Counted from the first letter of the stretch, positions 33,107 through 42,090 are shown. The stretch: DNA of 64,000 bases from Pantoea cypripedii (GCF_011395035.1 NZ_CP024770.1:865670-929669), one strand, 5' to 3'. Notes: generated by a model not told the origin, from the sequence alone. Translations and numbers: made by a program.

Positions 33107-34006
33107 ATGACTCACGCTAAAAACAATCCCCTGTTAGTCGCTATCAGCCCGTTATCCTGGGCCAATGAAGTGATTGAGGAATTTGGTCAGGATGCCACGG
33201 CTGAAAGGTGTCTCAGCGGTGCGAACGTTACGGGTTACGACGGTGTTGAAATGAGCCGTTTATTTCCCGGCACGGCACCGGAGCTGTCTGCCTTGTTGCA
33301 GCAGTACCAGCTAAAACACGCCTCCGGCTGGCACAGCGGATTCCTGACCGAACGCAGTGTAGATGAAGAACTGATCGCCGTTGCGCCTTTTGCCACCCTG
33401 TTACGTGACACCGGTGCTGGCGTCATGGTGTACGGTGAATGCGGTAACATGCCTGATAATGCCCTCGATATTGCCATGAGCGGGCGACTTACCCTGACAG
33501 CCGCGCAGTTTGTCGCTTATGGCGACCGACTCACGACGTTTGCCAGCGAGCTAAGGTCCCGTTATGGCCTCGGGCTGGCTTATCATCATCATCTGATGAT
33601 GGTGGCGGAGCGGTTGGATGAGGTCAGAGCCGTGATGGCGGCAACCGGCCCTGAAGTAGGATTATTGCTGGATACCGGCCATGCTTTCTCCGCGGGTTTT
33701 GATTACCAAATTCTGCTGAGTGAGTTTGGTGAGCGCATCAATCATATCCACCTGAAGGATATCCGCGCCGACATTTTGCAGCAGGTGCGCCAGTACGATC
33801 TGAGTTTTAACGATGCGGTGAGAAAGGGGATGTTTGCCGTGCCGGGAGATGGTGTGATTGATTTCTCCCCGCTCGCGCAGTTTATTCGCGCCACCGGCTA
33901 TCAGGGCTGGATGGTCGTCGAGGCAGAGCAGGACCCCTCACTTGAAGCCCCGGAAATCACCGTTGCCAGAGCACGTCAGTTTATCCGCGACACCTTTGCG
34001 TTATAA
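33107..34006 (+). CDS. Second sugar phosphate isomerase/epimerase, TIM barrel
   Basis: This is a 299-residue protein of the same superfamily as the preceding one but clearly divergent. Metal-site candidates are LAYHHHLMM, LLLDTGHAFSAG, NHIHLKDIR and WMVVEAEQDP, which together match the IolE/inosose dehydratase-like branch. GAGG 6 bases before ATG 33107 supports the start. The beginning, VAISPLSWANE, is also IolE-like. Paired with another isomerase and a sugar porter, it points to catabolism of an oxidised cyclitol or keto-sugar. Confidence 0.87.
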   Translation: MTHAKNNPLLVAISPLSWANEVIEEFGQDATAERCLSGANVTGYDGVEMSRLFPGTAPELSALLQQYQLKHASGWHSGFLTERSVDEELIAVAPFATLLRDTGAGVMVYGECGNMPDNALDIAMSGRLTLTAAQFVAYGDRLTTFASELRSRYGLGLAYHHHLMMVAERLDEVRAVMAATGPEVGLLLDTGHAFSAGFDYQILLSEFGERINHIHLKDIRADILQQVRQYDLSFNDAVRKGMFAVPGDGVIDFSPLAQFIRATGYQGWMVVEAEQDPSLEAPEITVARARQFIRDTFAL

Positions 34007-34030
34007 AAAATGCCCGGCATTGCCGGGCAT
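34003..34030 (-). terminator. Terminator of the PQQ dehydrogenase gene
   Basis: On the minus strand the hairpin ATGCCCGGCA/TGCCGGGCAT (a 10-bp stem at 34010-34030) is followed by TTTTTTATAA. It follows the dehydrogenase stop by about 10 bases and overlaps the stop of the convergent isomerase gene. The plus-strand side has no T-run. Confidence 0.9.
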
Positions 34031-34040
34031 CCCATTAACA

Positions 34041-36434
34041 TCATGGCAATGCATAGGCCATGACGTAGTCTCCGCGATTTTTGTTGGTGCCGGTGCGGGT
34101 CGCACCGCCGTCAACCACCACCACGTACTGTTTACCGTCCTTGCCAATGTAGGTCATGGGGACACCCTGGCCACCTACTGGCAGGCGCGAGCTCCACAGT
34201 TCCTTACCGGTATCGTTATCCAGCGCACGAATATAGTAATCGAGCGTACCGTGGAAGAAGATCAGGCCGCCGCCGGTGACTAACGGGCCACCCAGGGTTG
34301 GCATCCCAATCGGAATATAAACGTGTGGCACCACGCCTTCACCCGGGAAAATGCCGTGAATCGGGGCATCCTGGATGCTGCCCATCGGCACCTGCCATTT
34401 CGTCTTGCCGCTCGCCAGATCGATGGCGGTCATGCTACCGAAAGGCGGTTTGAAGCACGGCGTGCCCAGCGGTGACAGGAACATAGAACGTTCCACACCC
34501 CAGGGGGTGCCTTTTTGTTCGGAATACTCACCTTCCGTTGAGGGAACCAGACCGTGATGCGCCGCTTCTTCGCGCTTAATGAACTGTCCCCACATCGCCA
34601 TGCGGATATCATTGACAAGTAAGGTGCCGGTGGCGGCATCCAGAGCACCACCCCCCCAGTTAAAGCCACCGTAATAACCCGGCCAGATCAGGGTACGTTG
34701 TTTATCCGAAAGCGGAGTCCATTCGCCTTCCCAGCGCATTTTCTTAAACTCGATGCGGCAATAAAGCTGATCGAAAAGCGTGGCACCCCAGGTATCGGCT
34801 TCTTTCAGCGGTTCAACACCGACGGAAATCGCCGAATAGGGTTGGGTTGCGGCGGCTTTCATTCCCGGCATAACATCGGTCGGTACTTTGCGATACTCCA
34901 CGGGTGCCACCGGTTTACCGTCGCGACGATCCAGTACAAATACCTGACCACGCTTAGTCAGCTGGATTACCACTGGTGTCGTGCTGCCGTCTTTATTCGG
35001 CAGATCGTAGAGAATCGGTTGTGAAGAGACGTCATAGTCAAACTGGTCGTTATTGGCCGTGCGGAAGTGCCAGCGCAGTTTGCCGGTTTTCAGTTCGATA
35101 GCGACGATAGAGTCGTTAAACTCATCCGAGTAGGGGTGACGATTGCCATTCCAGAAGTCAGGCGTCTGGTTGCCGGTAGGGAAATAGGCCAGACCCAGTT
35201 TCGGGTCATAAGAGGCGGTGCCCCAGAAGTTTGGCGATTCCGGTGCATAATGCTGGCCGGGCGGCAGCGGGGTGCTGTCGTCAGGACGCGCCGGGTCGAA
35301 GGCCCACAACAATTTACCGCTGCGCACATCAAAGCCGCGTACCACGCCGGAAGGCTCGCCGGTCGACATATTGTCGTTCAGTTTGCCGCCCACCATGATC
35401 ACACCATCAGCCACCAGCGGGGCGGACGTCAGGTAATACGACCCCTCTTCCGGGCTGGAGCCAATGTCAGCTGTCAGATCGACATAGCCTTTGTCACCAA
35501 AATCTTCACAAAGCTTGCCCGTTTCCGCATCCAGTTCAAACAGGCGGCCATCGTTGGTGTTGCTGACGATACGCTTGCGGCAGGTTGCCAGCGGGGCAGC
35601 ATCAGGGGTGGGTGCTGGCATGGCTGACAGATCGGCATAACTGACGCCACGGCAACGTTTCCAGCCTTTATTACTGGCGGTCTCCTTCATGTTCGGATCG
35701 AAACGCCAGCGTTCCTTGCCCGTGGTGGGATCCAGTGCAATCACCTTATTCAGCGGGGTGCACAGATACATCGTATCTTCAATCTTCAGCGGCGTGACCT
35801 GATATTCGGAACCATCAATCGCCAGATCGCCGGTGCGATAAGTCCAGGCCAGCTTTAAATCTTTGACGTTGGTCTTGTTGATTTGATCAAACTGCGCATA
35901 TTTGTCGCCGCCCAGATTGCGCCCCCAGGCTGGCCAGTCTTTGCCATCTGCTTTCCCGGCCTCAGGATGAATCACTTTGGCGCTTTCGCCAGAAACTTCC
36001 ACCTCAGCATGGGGGACAAACATCCCGGCAATTAACGCCACAAAACTCACGGCATACACACCGGCAACCGCGAAAGGGGCTGTTGCGCTGACCGGCTGGC
36101 TGCCATCTTTGCGATGCAAATGAGGCACGCAGACTGAGACAAGTACACCAAAAACCACAAAAATGATGACGCGGGGCAGGAACTGCCAAAAGTCAGTGCC
36201 TGTTTCCCACAACGCCCATATCACACCCACCAGCGTCATCGCCAGCGTCAGCGGCCAGGCAATAAATTGCCTGCGGACCAGCGTCCAGCCCGTCAGCAGC
36301 CAGATAATCCCGGTGAAAAGATAAAACCAGGAGCCGCCCAGTATCGCAAGATACCCACCACCTGCACCCAGCACGAGTCCTGCCAGAGCAATCAGGACGC
36401 CGATCAGGGGAGGTAACCATCCCATTTTTCTCAT
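34041..36434 (-). CDS. gcd: Membrane-bound PQQ-dependent glucose/quinate-type dehydrogenase
   Basis: This 797-residue inner-membrane enzyme faces the periplasm, where it oxidises a sugar or polyol and passes electrons to ubiquinone. Residues 1-145 hold five hydrophobic helices like E. coli Gcd; the rest is an eight-bladed propeller with PQQ repeats (DWPAWGRNLGGDKYAQFDQI, WAFDPARPDD). The NNDQFDYDVSSQP region keeps the aspartate of the active site, next to altered flanking residues compared with E. coli (HHDLWDMDLPAQP), so substrate preference may differ. It is divergent from the LacI-type gene with an operator-like motif between them. PQQ must come from elsewhere. Confidence 0.92.
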   Translation of the reverse strand: MRKMGWLPPLIGVLIALAGLVLGAGGGYLAILGGSWFYLFTGIIWLLTGWTLVRRQFIAWPLTLAMTLVGVIWALWETGTDFWQFLPRVIIFVVFGVLVSVCVPHLHRKDGSQPVSATAPFAVAGVYAVSFVALIAGMFVPHAEVEVSGESAKVIHPEAGKADGKDWPAWGRNLGGDKYAQFDQINKTNVKDLKLAWTYRTGDLAIDGSEYQVTPLKIEDTMYLCTPLNKVIALDPTTGKERWRFDPNMKETASNKGWKRCRGVSYADLSAMPAPTPDAAPLATCRKRIVSNTNDGRLFELDAETGKLCEDFGDKGYVDLTADIGSSPEEGSYYLTSAPLVADGVIMVGGKLNDNMSTGEPSGVVRGFDVRSGKLLWAFDPARPDDSTPLPPGQHYAPESPNFWGTASYDPKLGLAYFPTGNQTPDFWNGNRHPYSDEFNDSIVAIELKTGKLRWHFRTANNDQFDYDVSSQPILYDLPNKDGSTTPVVIQLTKRGQVFVLDRRDGKPVAPVEYRKVPTDVMPGMKAAATQPYSAISVGVEPLKEADTWGATLFDQLYCRIEFKKMRWEGEWTPLSDKQRTLIWPGYYGGFNWGGGALDAATGTLLVNDIRMAMWGQFIKREEAAHHGLVPSTEGEYSEQKGTPWGVERSMFLSPLGTPCFKPPFGSMTAIDLASGKTKWQVPMGSIQDAPIHGIFPGEGVVPHVYIPIGMPTLGGPLVTGGGLIFFHGTLDYYIRALDNDTGKELWSSRLPVGGQGVPMTYIGKDGKQYVVVVDGGATRTGTNKNRGDYVMAYALP

Positions 36435-36695
36435 TTTAAATATGCCCAGTTAACGATAATGATGGAGGCTAAACATCAGCCAGATAACCCGTTCGCCTTT
36501 GAGAATCATTCTCACATGGGGCGAAGATGCGATTCTAGATCATAATGAGAACAAAATGATACAAATATGTCTCATATTAATAACAAAATGAGACAATAAA
36601 AGAGTCGTCATGAATCATTGGGTTTTCCGGAGACTTCCGGGCAACAGATGGGTTAACATCGGCTGGAATGGACCACTGAAGGCAGGCTATTGTTT
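36435..36695. other. Divergent promoter region between gcd and the LacI gene
   Basis: This AT-rich region carries the operator-like motifs described at 36556-36595 and must hold the two divergent promoters. I cannot place -35/-10 boxes with confidence. Confidence 0.5.
36556..36595. promoter_or_regulatory. Operator-like palindrome and repeated half-sites
   Basis: ATGATACAAATATGTCTCAT (36556-36575) is an imperfect 20-bp palindrome, ATGAnACAwA and its complement. A second half-site, ATGAGACA, follows at 36588. The 13-base core TGATACAAATATG recurs, with one change, upstream of the sugar transporter and isomerases. This suits binding by the LacI-type regulator encoded 100 bases downstream. Confidence 0.6.
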
Positions 36696-37727
36696 ATGAA
36701 CCGTAAACCCACCATGAAAGAGCTGGTTGCTGCAACGCAACTGAGCCGGGCGACTATCGATCGCGTCCTCAATAATCGGCCTGGCGTCAACCCGAAAACG
36801 GTTGAAGCTGTTCAGCGTGCTTATTCCTCATTGCTGGTCCAGGCGGCGGGTGGTGTGCAACTTGCCTCAGTGACACAACAAGGCAACTTCTCGGTAGTGG
36901 TGCAGGCCAGCGAGGAGTACAACGAATCGGTGATCGCCACGGCGAAGAAGATCAAAAATCAGCTGGATGCGCGCAATGTCAGCCTTGATATTTCCAGCTG
37001 TTCTGATGTGCAGGACGACGAGGTGGTGCGTCTGTTGTATCAGCAGGCGGAACATGCGGACGGCATTGCCGTGGTGGCAAAAAACACGCCGATCATCAAT
37101 GCAGCGGTACAAAAACTCCGGCAGCAGGGGAAGCATATTGTTGCGCTGGTGAGCGATATCGATCCTGATGCCAGAGACGCCTATGTCGGCATCAATAATC
37201 GCGCGGCGGGGCAGGCGGCGGGCTTTATCCTTGGCAGGCATTTACAGCATTGCGTCAATGCCAGCGTGGCGGTGATTGTCGGTACGCTTTCCTACAGTTG
37301 CCACGATGACCGGGAAATCGGTTTCCGCGCACAGATCAGGAAAACCCTGCCGTCAGTGAGCGTGGCTGAGGTGATTTCCGGCAACGATAACACCCAGCAA
37401 ACTTACGATGCTGCGGTTCAACTGTTGCGTAACGATCCCAATCTGCGCGCTGTCTACAATGTTGCGGGAGGAAACGCCGGGCTGGCTGCGGCACTCGACG
37501 AATGCCCGAGTGCTATCCGGCCGATTGTGATCACTCATGAAGTGAATAAGGTGACGGAAAACCTGATCCTTGCCGAGAAAATTGATTACATTCTCTCTCA
37601 GGATATCGCCAGGCTGTTACTTGAAACCGTAGATAAGCTCACCGCGATAAAAAATAACCAGGCTTTTGCTTCCCATAGCTTTCTGCCGATAGAGATCCTC
37701 ACCCGCTTTACGCTACCGACGTTGTGA
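36696..37727 (+). CDS. LacI-type transcriptional regulator
   Basis: This 343-residue regulator has an N-terminal helix-turn-helix (MKELVAATQLSRATIDRVLN) with the LacI hinge region, and a periplasmic-binding-protein-like effector domain of the type that binds sugars (from about residue 65, FSVVVQASEEYNESVIATAK). The domain resembles the CatR/Sbp_4 group seen in regulators of inositol and rare-sugar genes. ATG 36696 is preferred to TTG 36690. Its position next to gcd and the shared operator motif suggest it controls gcd, the sugar transporter and both isomerases. Confidence 0.9.
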   Translation: MNRKPTMKELVAATQLSRATIDRVLNNRPGVNPKTVEAVQRAYSSLLVQAAGGVQLASVTQQGNFSVVVQASEEYNESVIATAKKIKNQLDARNVSLDISSCSDVQDDEVVRLLYQQAEHADGIAVVAKNTPIINAAVQKLRQQGKHIVALVSDIDPDARDAYVGINNRAAGQAAGFILGRHLQHCVNASVAVIVGTLSYSCHDDREIGFRAQIRKTLPSVSVAEVISGNDNTQQTYDAAVQLLRNDPNLRAVYNVAGGNAGLAAALDECPSAIRPIVITHEVNKVTENLILAEKIDYILSQDIARLLLETVDKLTAIKNNQAFASHSFLPIEILTRFTLPTL

Positions 37728-37733
37728 TGCGCG

Positions 37734-37767
37734 ACGGCAGAGGATGGCTTTTTCCTCTCTCTGCCGT
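37734..37767 (+). terminator. Weak terminator-like hairpin after the LacI gene
   Basis: ACGGCAGAG and CTCTGCCGT pair across a loop of about 16 bases, directly after the regulator stop. The T-run is inside the loop and only TT follows the stem, so termination may be weak. Confidence 0.45.
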
Positions 37768-37858
37768 TTCAACCACTCTCCAATAATTAACCTGTTTTAA
37801 GGGTGTTTTAAGTTTACCTCGTCATCATAGCGGCAATACGCAGATGGGGAGTTTCATC

Positions 37859-38452
37859 ATGACTGACACATTAAACGAACTGAAAACCAAAGTTCCGCAG
37901 GTTACCCTGTTGTTTTGGGTACTAAAAATGATGTCGACAACGGTAGGGGAAACCGGAGCAGACTGGATTAATTTTGGCTTAGGCTTTGGACTGACCCATA
38001 CCTCAATTATTGCCGCGGGACTGTTTATCGTTACGCTGTTGTTCCAGTTGAAATCAGAACGTTATATTCCCTGGCTTTACTGGCTTACGGTTTTACTCGT
38101 CAGCATCACCGGTACGTTAATTACCGACTATTTAACCGATCAACTTCAGGTGCCGTTGCTTTATTCCGTCGCCATGTTTGGCTCGGCATTGGTGATGGTG
38201 TTGATGTTCTGGCATCGCACAGAAGGCACGCTGGAATTCGCGACCATTAATACCACGGGCCGGGAGTTGTATTACTGGCTAGCCATTATGATCACCTTTG
38301 CCTTTGGTACGGCGCTCGGGGATGCACTGGCGGAAAAACTGGGGCTGGGGCTGGCTGCCGCAGCACCGGTTGCCACCATGAACAGCATGAGCAAGCTGTA
38401 TGAGATCAGCAATGCGCTGACACGCCCTGGTGCGCGTAAAAACAAATCGTAG
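37859..38452 (+). CDS. COG4705-type membrane protein, shortened C-terminus
   Basis: This 197-residue inner-membrane protein begins MTDTLNELKTKVPQVTLLFW, with five or six hydrophobic helices and repeated patterns (TTVGETGADW, TLITDYLTD, TALGDALAEK) that are characteristic of the COG4705 family of unknown function. GGGGAG lies 7 bases before ATG 37859. Family members I know run about 50 residues longer, with a further helix and an LTRPLGASLGD motif. Here the sequence passes from EKLGLGL through a non-hydrophobic stretch to ALTRPGARKNKS, as if the last repeat were damaged by deletion and frameshift. Confidence 0.75.
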   Translation: MTDTLNELKTKVPQVTLLFWVLKMMSTTVGETGADWINFGLGFGLTHTSIIAAGLFIVTLLFQLKSERYIPWLYWLTVLLVSITGTLITDYLTDQLQVPLLYSVAMFGSALVMVLMFWHRTEGTLEFATINTTGRELYYWLAIMITFAFGTALGDALAEKLGLGLAAAAPVATMNSMSKLYEISNALTRPGARKNKS

Positions 38453-38461
38453 TGAAGGAAC

Positions 38462-39031
38462 TCAGGCAGCGCAGACACCGACGCTCTGGCAGCGATAGAC
38501 CAGCGCCGGGGGCAGGTTACGCATCACTCTGGAGCGTGTCCAGTTGAAGTAGCCGGAAAGCAACGGCTCTGACAGCGTAGTGTACTGGAACTGAATAAAT
38601 ACCCCGCCGGGATTGAGGCAGGTGACCACACGTTGCAGGATGCGGTGGCGCAGCGGTTCTGGCAGCGAGAGCAGCGGTAAGCAGGAAAAAATGGCATCGC
38701 ATCCCTGTTCGACGCGTTCGGCTGAATCGGTGAACACGGTCAGGCGGTTATCGTTGAGCGCGGAGAGTTTCAACGCCAGCCGGGGATTGATTTCATAAGC
38801 CGACAGCGTGGCGCTGGCATGCATACGGTTTAATAAATGGCGAGTCAGCACGCCGTCTCCAGCCCCCAGTTCTGCGATGTGCTGCGCCTGCGCCCAATCC
38901 ACCGCATCCGACATCCGGCGACAAAGGGTGAGAGAGGAAGGGGCAATCGAGCCAAAGGCTCGGGGGTTAGCAATAAACGCCTGCATATAACGGGTCTTTT
39001 CTTTGAGCAATGAAAAAGTGGTTAATATCAC
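38462..39031 (-). CDS. SAM-dependent methyltransferase, PmtA/KsgA-like
   Basis: This is a 189-residue class I methyltransferase. Motif I is HIAELGAGDGVLTRHLL, motif II carries AYEINPRLALKL, and the later SCLPLLSLPEPLR resembles the phospholipid N-methyltransferase and rRNA adenine methyltransferase group. The leader FIANPRAFGSIAPSS is common in PmtA-like proteins. The start is GTG 39031, with GGAGGTGA 5 bases upstream; an in-frame GTG at 39040 lies inside that ribosome-binding site. It ends convergently with the COG4705 gene. Membrane lipid methylation is a possible role, not a proven one. Confidence 0.85.
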   Translation of the reverse strand: MILTTFSLLKEKTRYMQAFIANPRAFGSIAPSSLTLCRRMSDAVDWAQAQHIAELGAGDGVLTRHLLNRMHASATLSAYEINPRLALKLSALNDNRLTVFTDSAERVEQGCDAIFSCLPLLSLPEPLRHRILQRVVTCLNPGGVFIQFQYTTLSEPLLSGYFNWTRSRVMRNLPPALVYRCQSVGVCAA

Positions 39032-39167
39032 GATTATCACCTCCGGGTGTATCGCCTGAGTTTAACCATGCATTTCTTAAGGAAAACTTAAAGGGACCAG
39101 TTTTAACAGTGAATCCGGCCAACATGACGTGATTGTCATGTTGCGGTAATGATTGTCGTCATTATTC

Positions 39168-39239
39168 GTAGCGGCGCGATTCATCGCGCGTCTTTTGATC
39201 GCGGCACCCCAGTAACAGCGCGATAAATCGCGCCGCTAC
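39168..39239. repeat. Head-to-head pair of the dispersed palindrome
   Basis: GTAGCGGCGCGATTCATCGCGC (39168-39189) and its inverted partner GCGCGATAAATCGCGCCGCTAC (39218-39239) are separated by 28 bases. The pair forms a larger inverted repeat between two minus-strand genes. It resembles the paired arrangement of REP/BIME elements. Confidence 0.88.
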
Positions 39240-39261
39240 CAATGCGTGCAAATATGTCGGT

Positions 39262-40644
39262 TTATTGCTGCACAATACGGTTTCTGCCACTGCGTTTGGC
39301 TTCATATAACGCGGCGTCGGCCTTATTCAGTAAAAGATTATAATCCGGGTGACCGTTATGTAACGTATATCCAATGCTGACAGTGAGGGTGATGTTCTTA
39401 CCGGATACGGTTTCAAAAGGTGTATTGCTGACAATGCGTCGAACCCGCTCTAATAACGTGTAGGTTTCCGACTGGCCAGCCTCAACCAGGACAATCAAAA
39501 ACTCTTCACCACCGTAACGGAATAAATAGTCGCTGGCGCGAATATTATCACTTAACAGGTTGGCGGTATGCGTTAACGCACGATCGCCCACCGAATGTCC
39601 CCACTCATCATTGACCTTTTTAAAGAAGTCTACATCAATAATGGCCACGCTCAGCGGTAAACGGTTTTCCATTGCCAGGCTGACTTCGTGTTTTAAAATA
39701 ATTGGCAGGTAACGTTTGTTGAGTAAATTAGTCAGCGCATCTTTACCATCCTGCATATGAGAGACGTCGTTAAATAACATCTCCATATAGGTATTAATTT
39801 TCTGGCAGTTAGCATGGATGACGCGCAATAATTCCTGCAGTTTTTCTACCGGAATGGGGGTGGTTACATCAATACCCGCCATGGTTGCATCGATCTTCGC
39901 CATCAGTTGGCGCATCTGTTGAATCTGGGTGTTTTCACCAAACTGGCGGACACATTTATGGCGGAACCACAGGCCAAAGTTAGATTCGGAAATATTCAGC
40001 AGATGTTCTGTTTGCGGTACGCCACTCACCAGATTATAGATAACCGAGTTTTCCCAGCTGGAAAGGGCGGATTGCTGCTTACCTTGTTCCTGCCAGGCAT
40101 TATTCATCAATACATGCATGCGATAAGCTTCTTCATTACGCGTGGCCCGATAATGGGACATCGCATAGGCATGGCTCATCATTTCGATGGCAATATCGAT
40201 TGCCATCGCCGCATAGTGCATGACCTGTAAGCTGATGGGGTAAGGTATATCATGCTGGGCAACGTAAGCAAAAATACCGTATTTTAGCTGTCGGGCACCG
40301 CGCTGAACAAATTCAACCGGAATACCAATACGGGCATGAACACCACCAACGTGGTATTGCAGCTGCGCCAGGTTTTCAAATTGGCTTTCATCTTCGGTCA
40401 GAATGGCTTTAACCCACTTAGACAGAGAGCTGCTCAGTCGTTCCTCGACAAGTTCATAAGACAAATGCCTGGAAATAGCCGGATCTTTGAGCAACGTTTC
40501 ATAAAAGCGGTGAGCAAGATTATCGGATTGTGTATCCGCTATTTGTCGCAAAATAGCGATAACTTCCTGTGGAAGTGCTGCACGTAATGGACGCCATTCC
40601 TGCAGAATGACTGCGATATATTGTTCTATTTCTTCCTGCATCAT
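39262..40644 (-). CDS. dosC: Globin-coupled diguanylate cyclase, DosC-like
   Basis: This 460-residue oxygen-sensing enzyme makes cyclic di-GMP. Residues 1-160 form a globin-coupled sensor with the proximal haem histidine in GGVHARIGIPVEF; residues 170-290 are the middle helical domain (FGLWFRHKC); residues 300-460 are a GGDEF domain with active-site YGGEEF and an intact inhibitory RxxD site (RASD) five residues before it. Similarity to E. coli DosC (YddV) covers the full length. The usual partner phosphodiesterase DosP is not adjacent. The start is at the ATG pair near 40644; no clear ribosome-binding site is seen. Confidence 0.92.
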   Translation of the reverse strand: MMQEEIEQYIAVILQEWRPLRAALPQEVIAILRQIADTQSDNLAHRFYETLLKDPAISRHLSYELVEERLSSSLSKWVKAILTEDESQFENLAQLQYHVGGVHARIGIPVEFVQRGARQLKYGIFAYVAQHDIPYPISLQVMHYAAMAIDIAIEMMSHAYAMSHYRATRNEEAYRMHVLMNNAWQEQGKQQSALSSWENSVIYNLVSGVPQTEHLLNISESNFGLWFRHKCVRQFGENTQIQQMRQLMAKIDATMAGIDVTTPIPVEKLQELLRVIHANCQKINTYMEMLFNDVSHMQDGKDALTNLLNKRYLPIILKHEVSLAMENRLPLSVAIIDVDFFKKVNDEWGHSVGDRALTHTANLLSDNIRASDYLFRYGGEEFLIVLVEAGQSETYTLLERVRRIVSNTPFETVSGKNITLTVSIGYTLHNGHPDYNLLLNKADAALYEAKRSGRNRIVQQ

Positions 40645-40795
40645 TAAACAAACCAAATGTTAGCTGAATATCCCGATGAAAAAATATCGTACCACACCTG
40701 CCGTAATGTGCCTTTGTTTTAACAATAGCATGACAATAAGAGCTAAAAATAAGGCGAATAACCGCAGCGGAACACCTTCATTCCGCTGAACAACA

Positions 40796-41779
40796 TCATG
40801 GTTTGTCCTGCCGGGTGATAAAAACCTGCACATTTTGCTTCAGAACCGAGTTGGGTGTGACGCCAAAGGCTTTACGGAACGCATGGCTGAAGTGAGAAAA
40901 ATCAGAGAATCCATAGTCCAGTGCCGCCTGAGAGACACTGGTTACCCGGCCCTGCTCAAGGGCATCGCGGCTGGCCTGCAAGCGTTCCTGCCAGATAACG
41001 GCGGCGGGCGTCTTCTGTTTGCGGGCAAACGTCCGGGCCACAGTGCGCATGGAAACGTGATGTGCCAGCGCGATACTTTCGACGCTGAGTTCAGGGTTGG
41101 TGAGGTTGCGGCTGATGTAGTTGCGCATTCTGGCGTATAAATCGCGCTCGGATGCCGCGTTGGCGTGATCCTGCAGCTCAAGACTGAGCACCAGCAGATC
41201 CAGCAGGGTCTGAGAAAAGCGTCCAGCCACATCGGGGTTATGCATCAGAACCGGCGTCTGAACGGTCTGATAAATCATCTCCCGCAACGGAATAATACCG
41301 GGACGGGTATCATCAAGGATGGTGGCAGTAAAACCAACGCTTGCAGGCACCTTCCCGGTCAGCAGATGGCGCGGGATGCGAATCAGGTGGTTATTTCTGC
41401 CGCCAATGCTGAAACGAAAGGTCTGTGCAGCATCGTACAGCACCAGATTCCCTGCCGCGAGGCTGGCTTTACGTCCGCCTTGTTCCAGCTGACCATAGCC
41501 ACCCTGGATATAACCGAGCCACAGGTCGTCTTCCGGCCCGGTGCGCAGATGCTGTGACTTGCGTTCCCAGTAATGCAGTGTCGAGGTGAGGGTGCAGACA
41601 TCGATCAGCCCCACTTCCCGCACCGCGAGTTCGCCCGCAAAACGCCCCTCCGCCAGTGGCTTACCATCGGAAGGAATGCAGTGACGCAGGATGACATCAT
41701 TCCAGTATTCAAAGCGCTGAGGCACGGCAACATGTTCGGTGGAATAGCGGATATCCCTCGGTGTGGAATGACTGTTCAC
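40796..41779 (-). CDS. nitR: AraC-family regulator, NitR-like
   Basis: This is a 327-residue regulator. The N-terminal part is an AraC-binding-2-type sensor (EHVAVPQRFEYWNDVILRHC, DLWLGYIQGGYG) and the C-terminal 100 residues contain two helix-turn-helix units (VESIALAHHVSMRTVARTFA and VSQAALDYGFSDFSHFSHAF). The architecture is that of NitR, which activates nitrilase or aldoxime-degradation genes when a nitrile or amide is present. It is divergent from the oxd-nth cluster, and its probable binding sites are the tandem repeats at 41978 and 44054. Confidence 0.9.
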   Translation of the reverse strand: MNSHSTPRDIRYSTEHVAVPQRFEYWNDVILRHCIPSDGKPLAEGRFAGELAVREVGLIDVCTLTSTLHYWERKSQHLRTGPEDDLWLGYIQGGYGQLEQGGRKASLAAGNLVLYDAAQTFRFSIGGRNNHLIRIPRHLLTGKVPASVGFTATILDDTRPGIIPLREMIYQTVQTPVLMHNPDVAGRFSQTLLDLLVLSLELQDHANAASERDLYARMRNYISRNLTNPELSVESIALAHHVSMRTVARTFARKQKTPAAVIWQERLQASRDALEQGRVTSVSQAALDYGFSDFSHFSHAFRKAFGVTPNSVLKQNVQVFITRQDKP

Positions 41780-42090
41780 AGCGACACCTCATATGAAAAC
41801 TGCTCATCAGGATTGATGGTTGCAAACTGAAAGCAATATTTGCGCCATGACGATTGCGATATGAATTGGCGGGATAATTTGACTATTCCGTGGCGCTGGC
41901 GCGGGGCATACGCACTATTGCCGGGCAGCGCTGCACCGTTTCATTTCATCATGACCAGCATGTTTTCACTGACATCAGGGTTGTCCTTTCCAGCCAGGTG
42001 ATTGTCCGACTAAGCCAGGTAGCCAGAAAATTTCTCCTTAGTATCAGGGGTGAATTACCCATCGCTGAAACTATTTACCTGGGAGCCGTT
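41780..42090. other. Divergent promoter region nitR/oxd
   Basis: There is no gene in this 311-base region. It holds the tandem direct repeat at 41978-42019. The plus-strand frame is open leftward of oxd to 41890, but that extension has no ribosome-binding site and is not protein-like. Confidence 0.6.
41978..42019 (+). promoter_or_regulatory. Tandem 21-bp direct repeat upstream of oxd, candidate NitR site
   Basis: Two consecutive 21-base units start TTGTCC and contain GCCAGGT: 41978-41998 and 41999-42019. The same architecture, with units starting CTGTCC and containing ACCAGGT, occurs at 44054-44095 ahead of nthA. Direct repeats two helical turns apart are the usual binding geometry of AraC-family activators. 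The array ends 71 bases before the oxd start codon. Confidence 0.75.

Noticed and set aside
41890..42090. A longer oxd product starting at 41890
   Set aside because: The extension covers the tandem operator repeats, lacks a ribosome-binding site and is absent from known aldoxime dehydratases.
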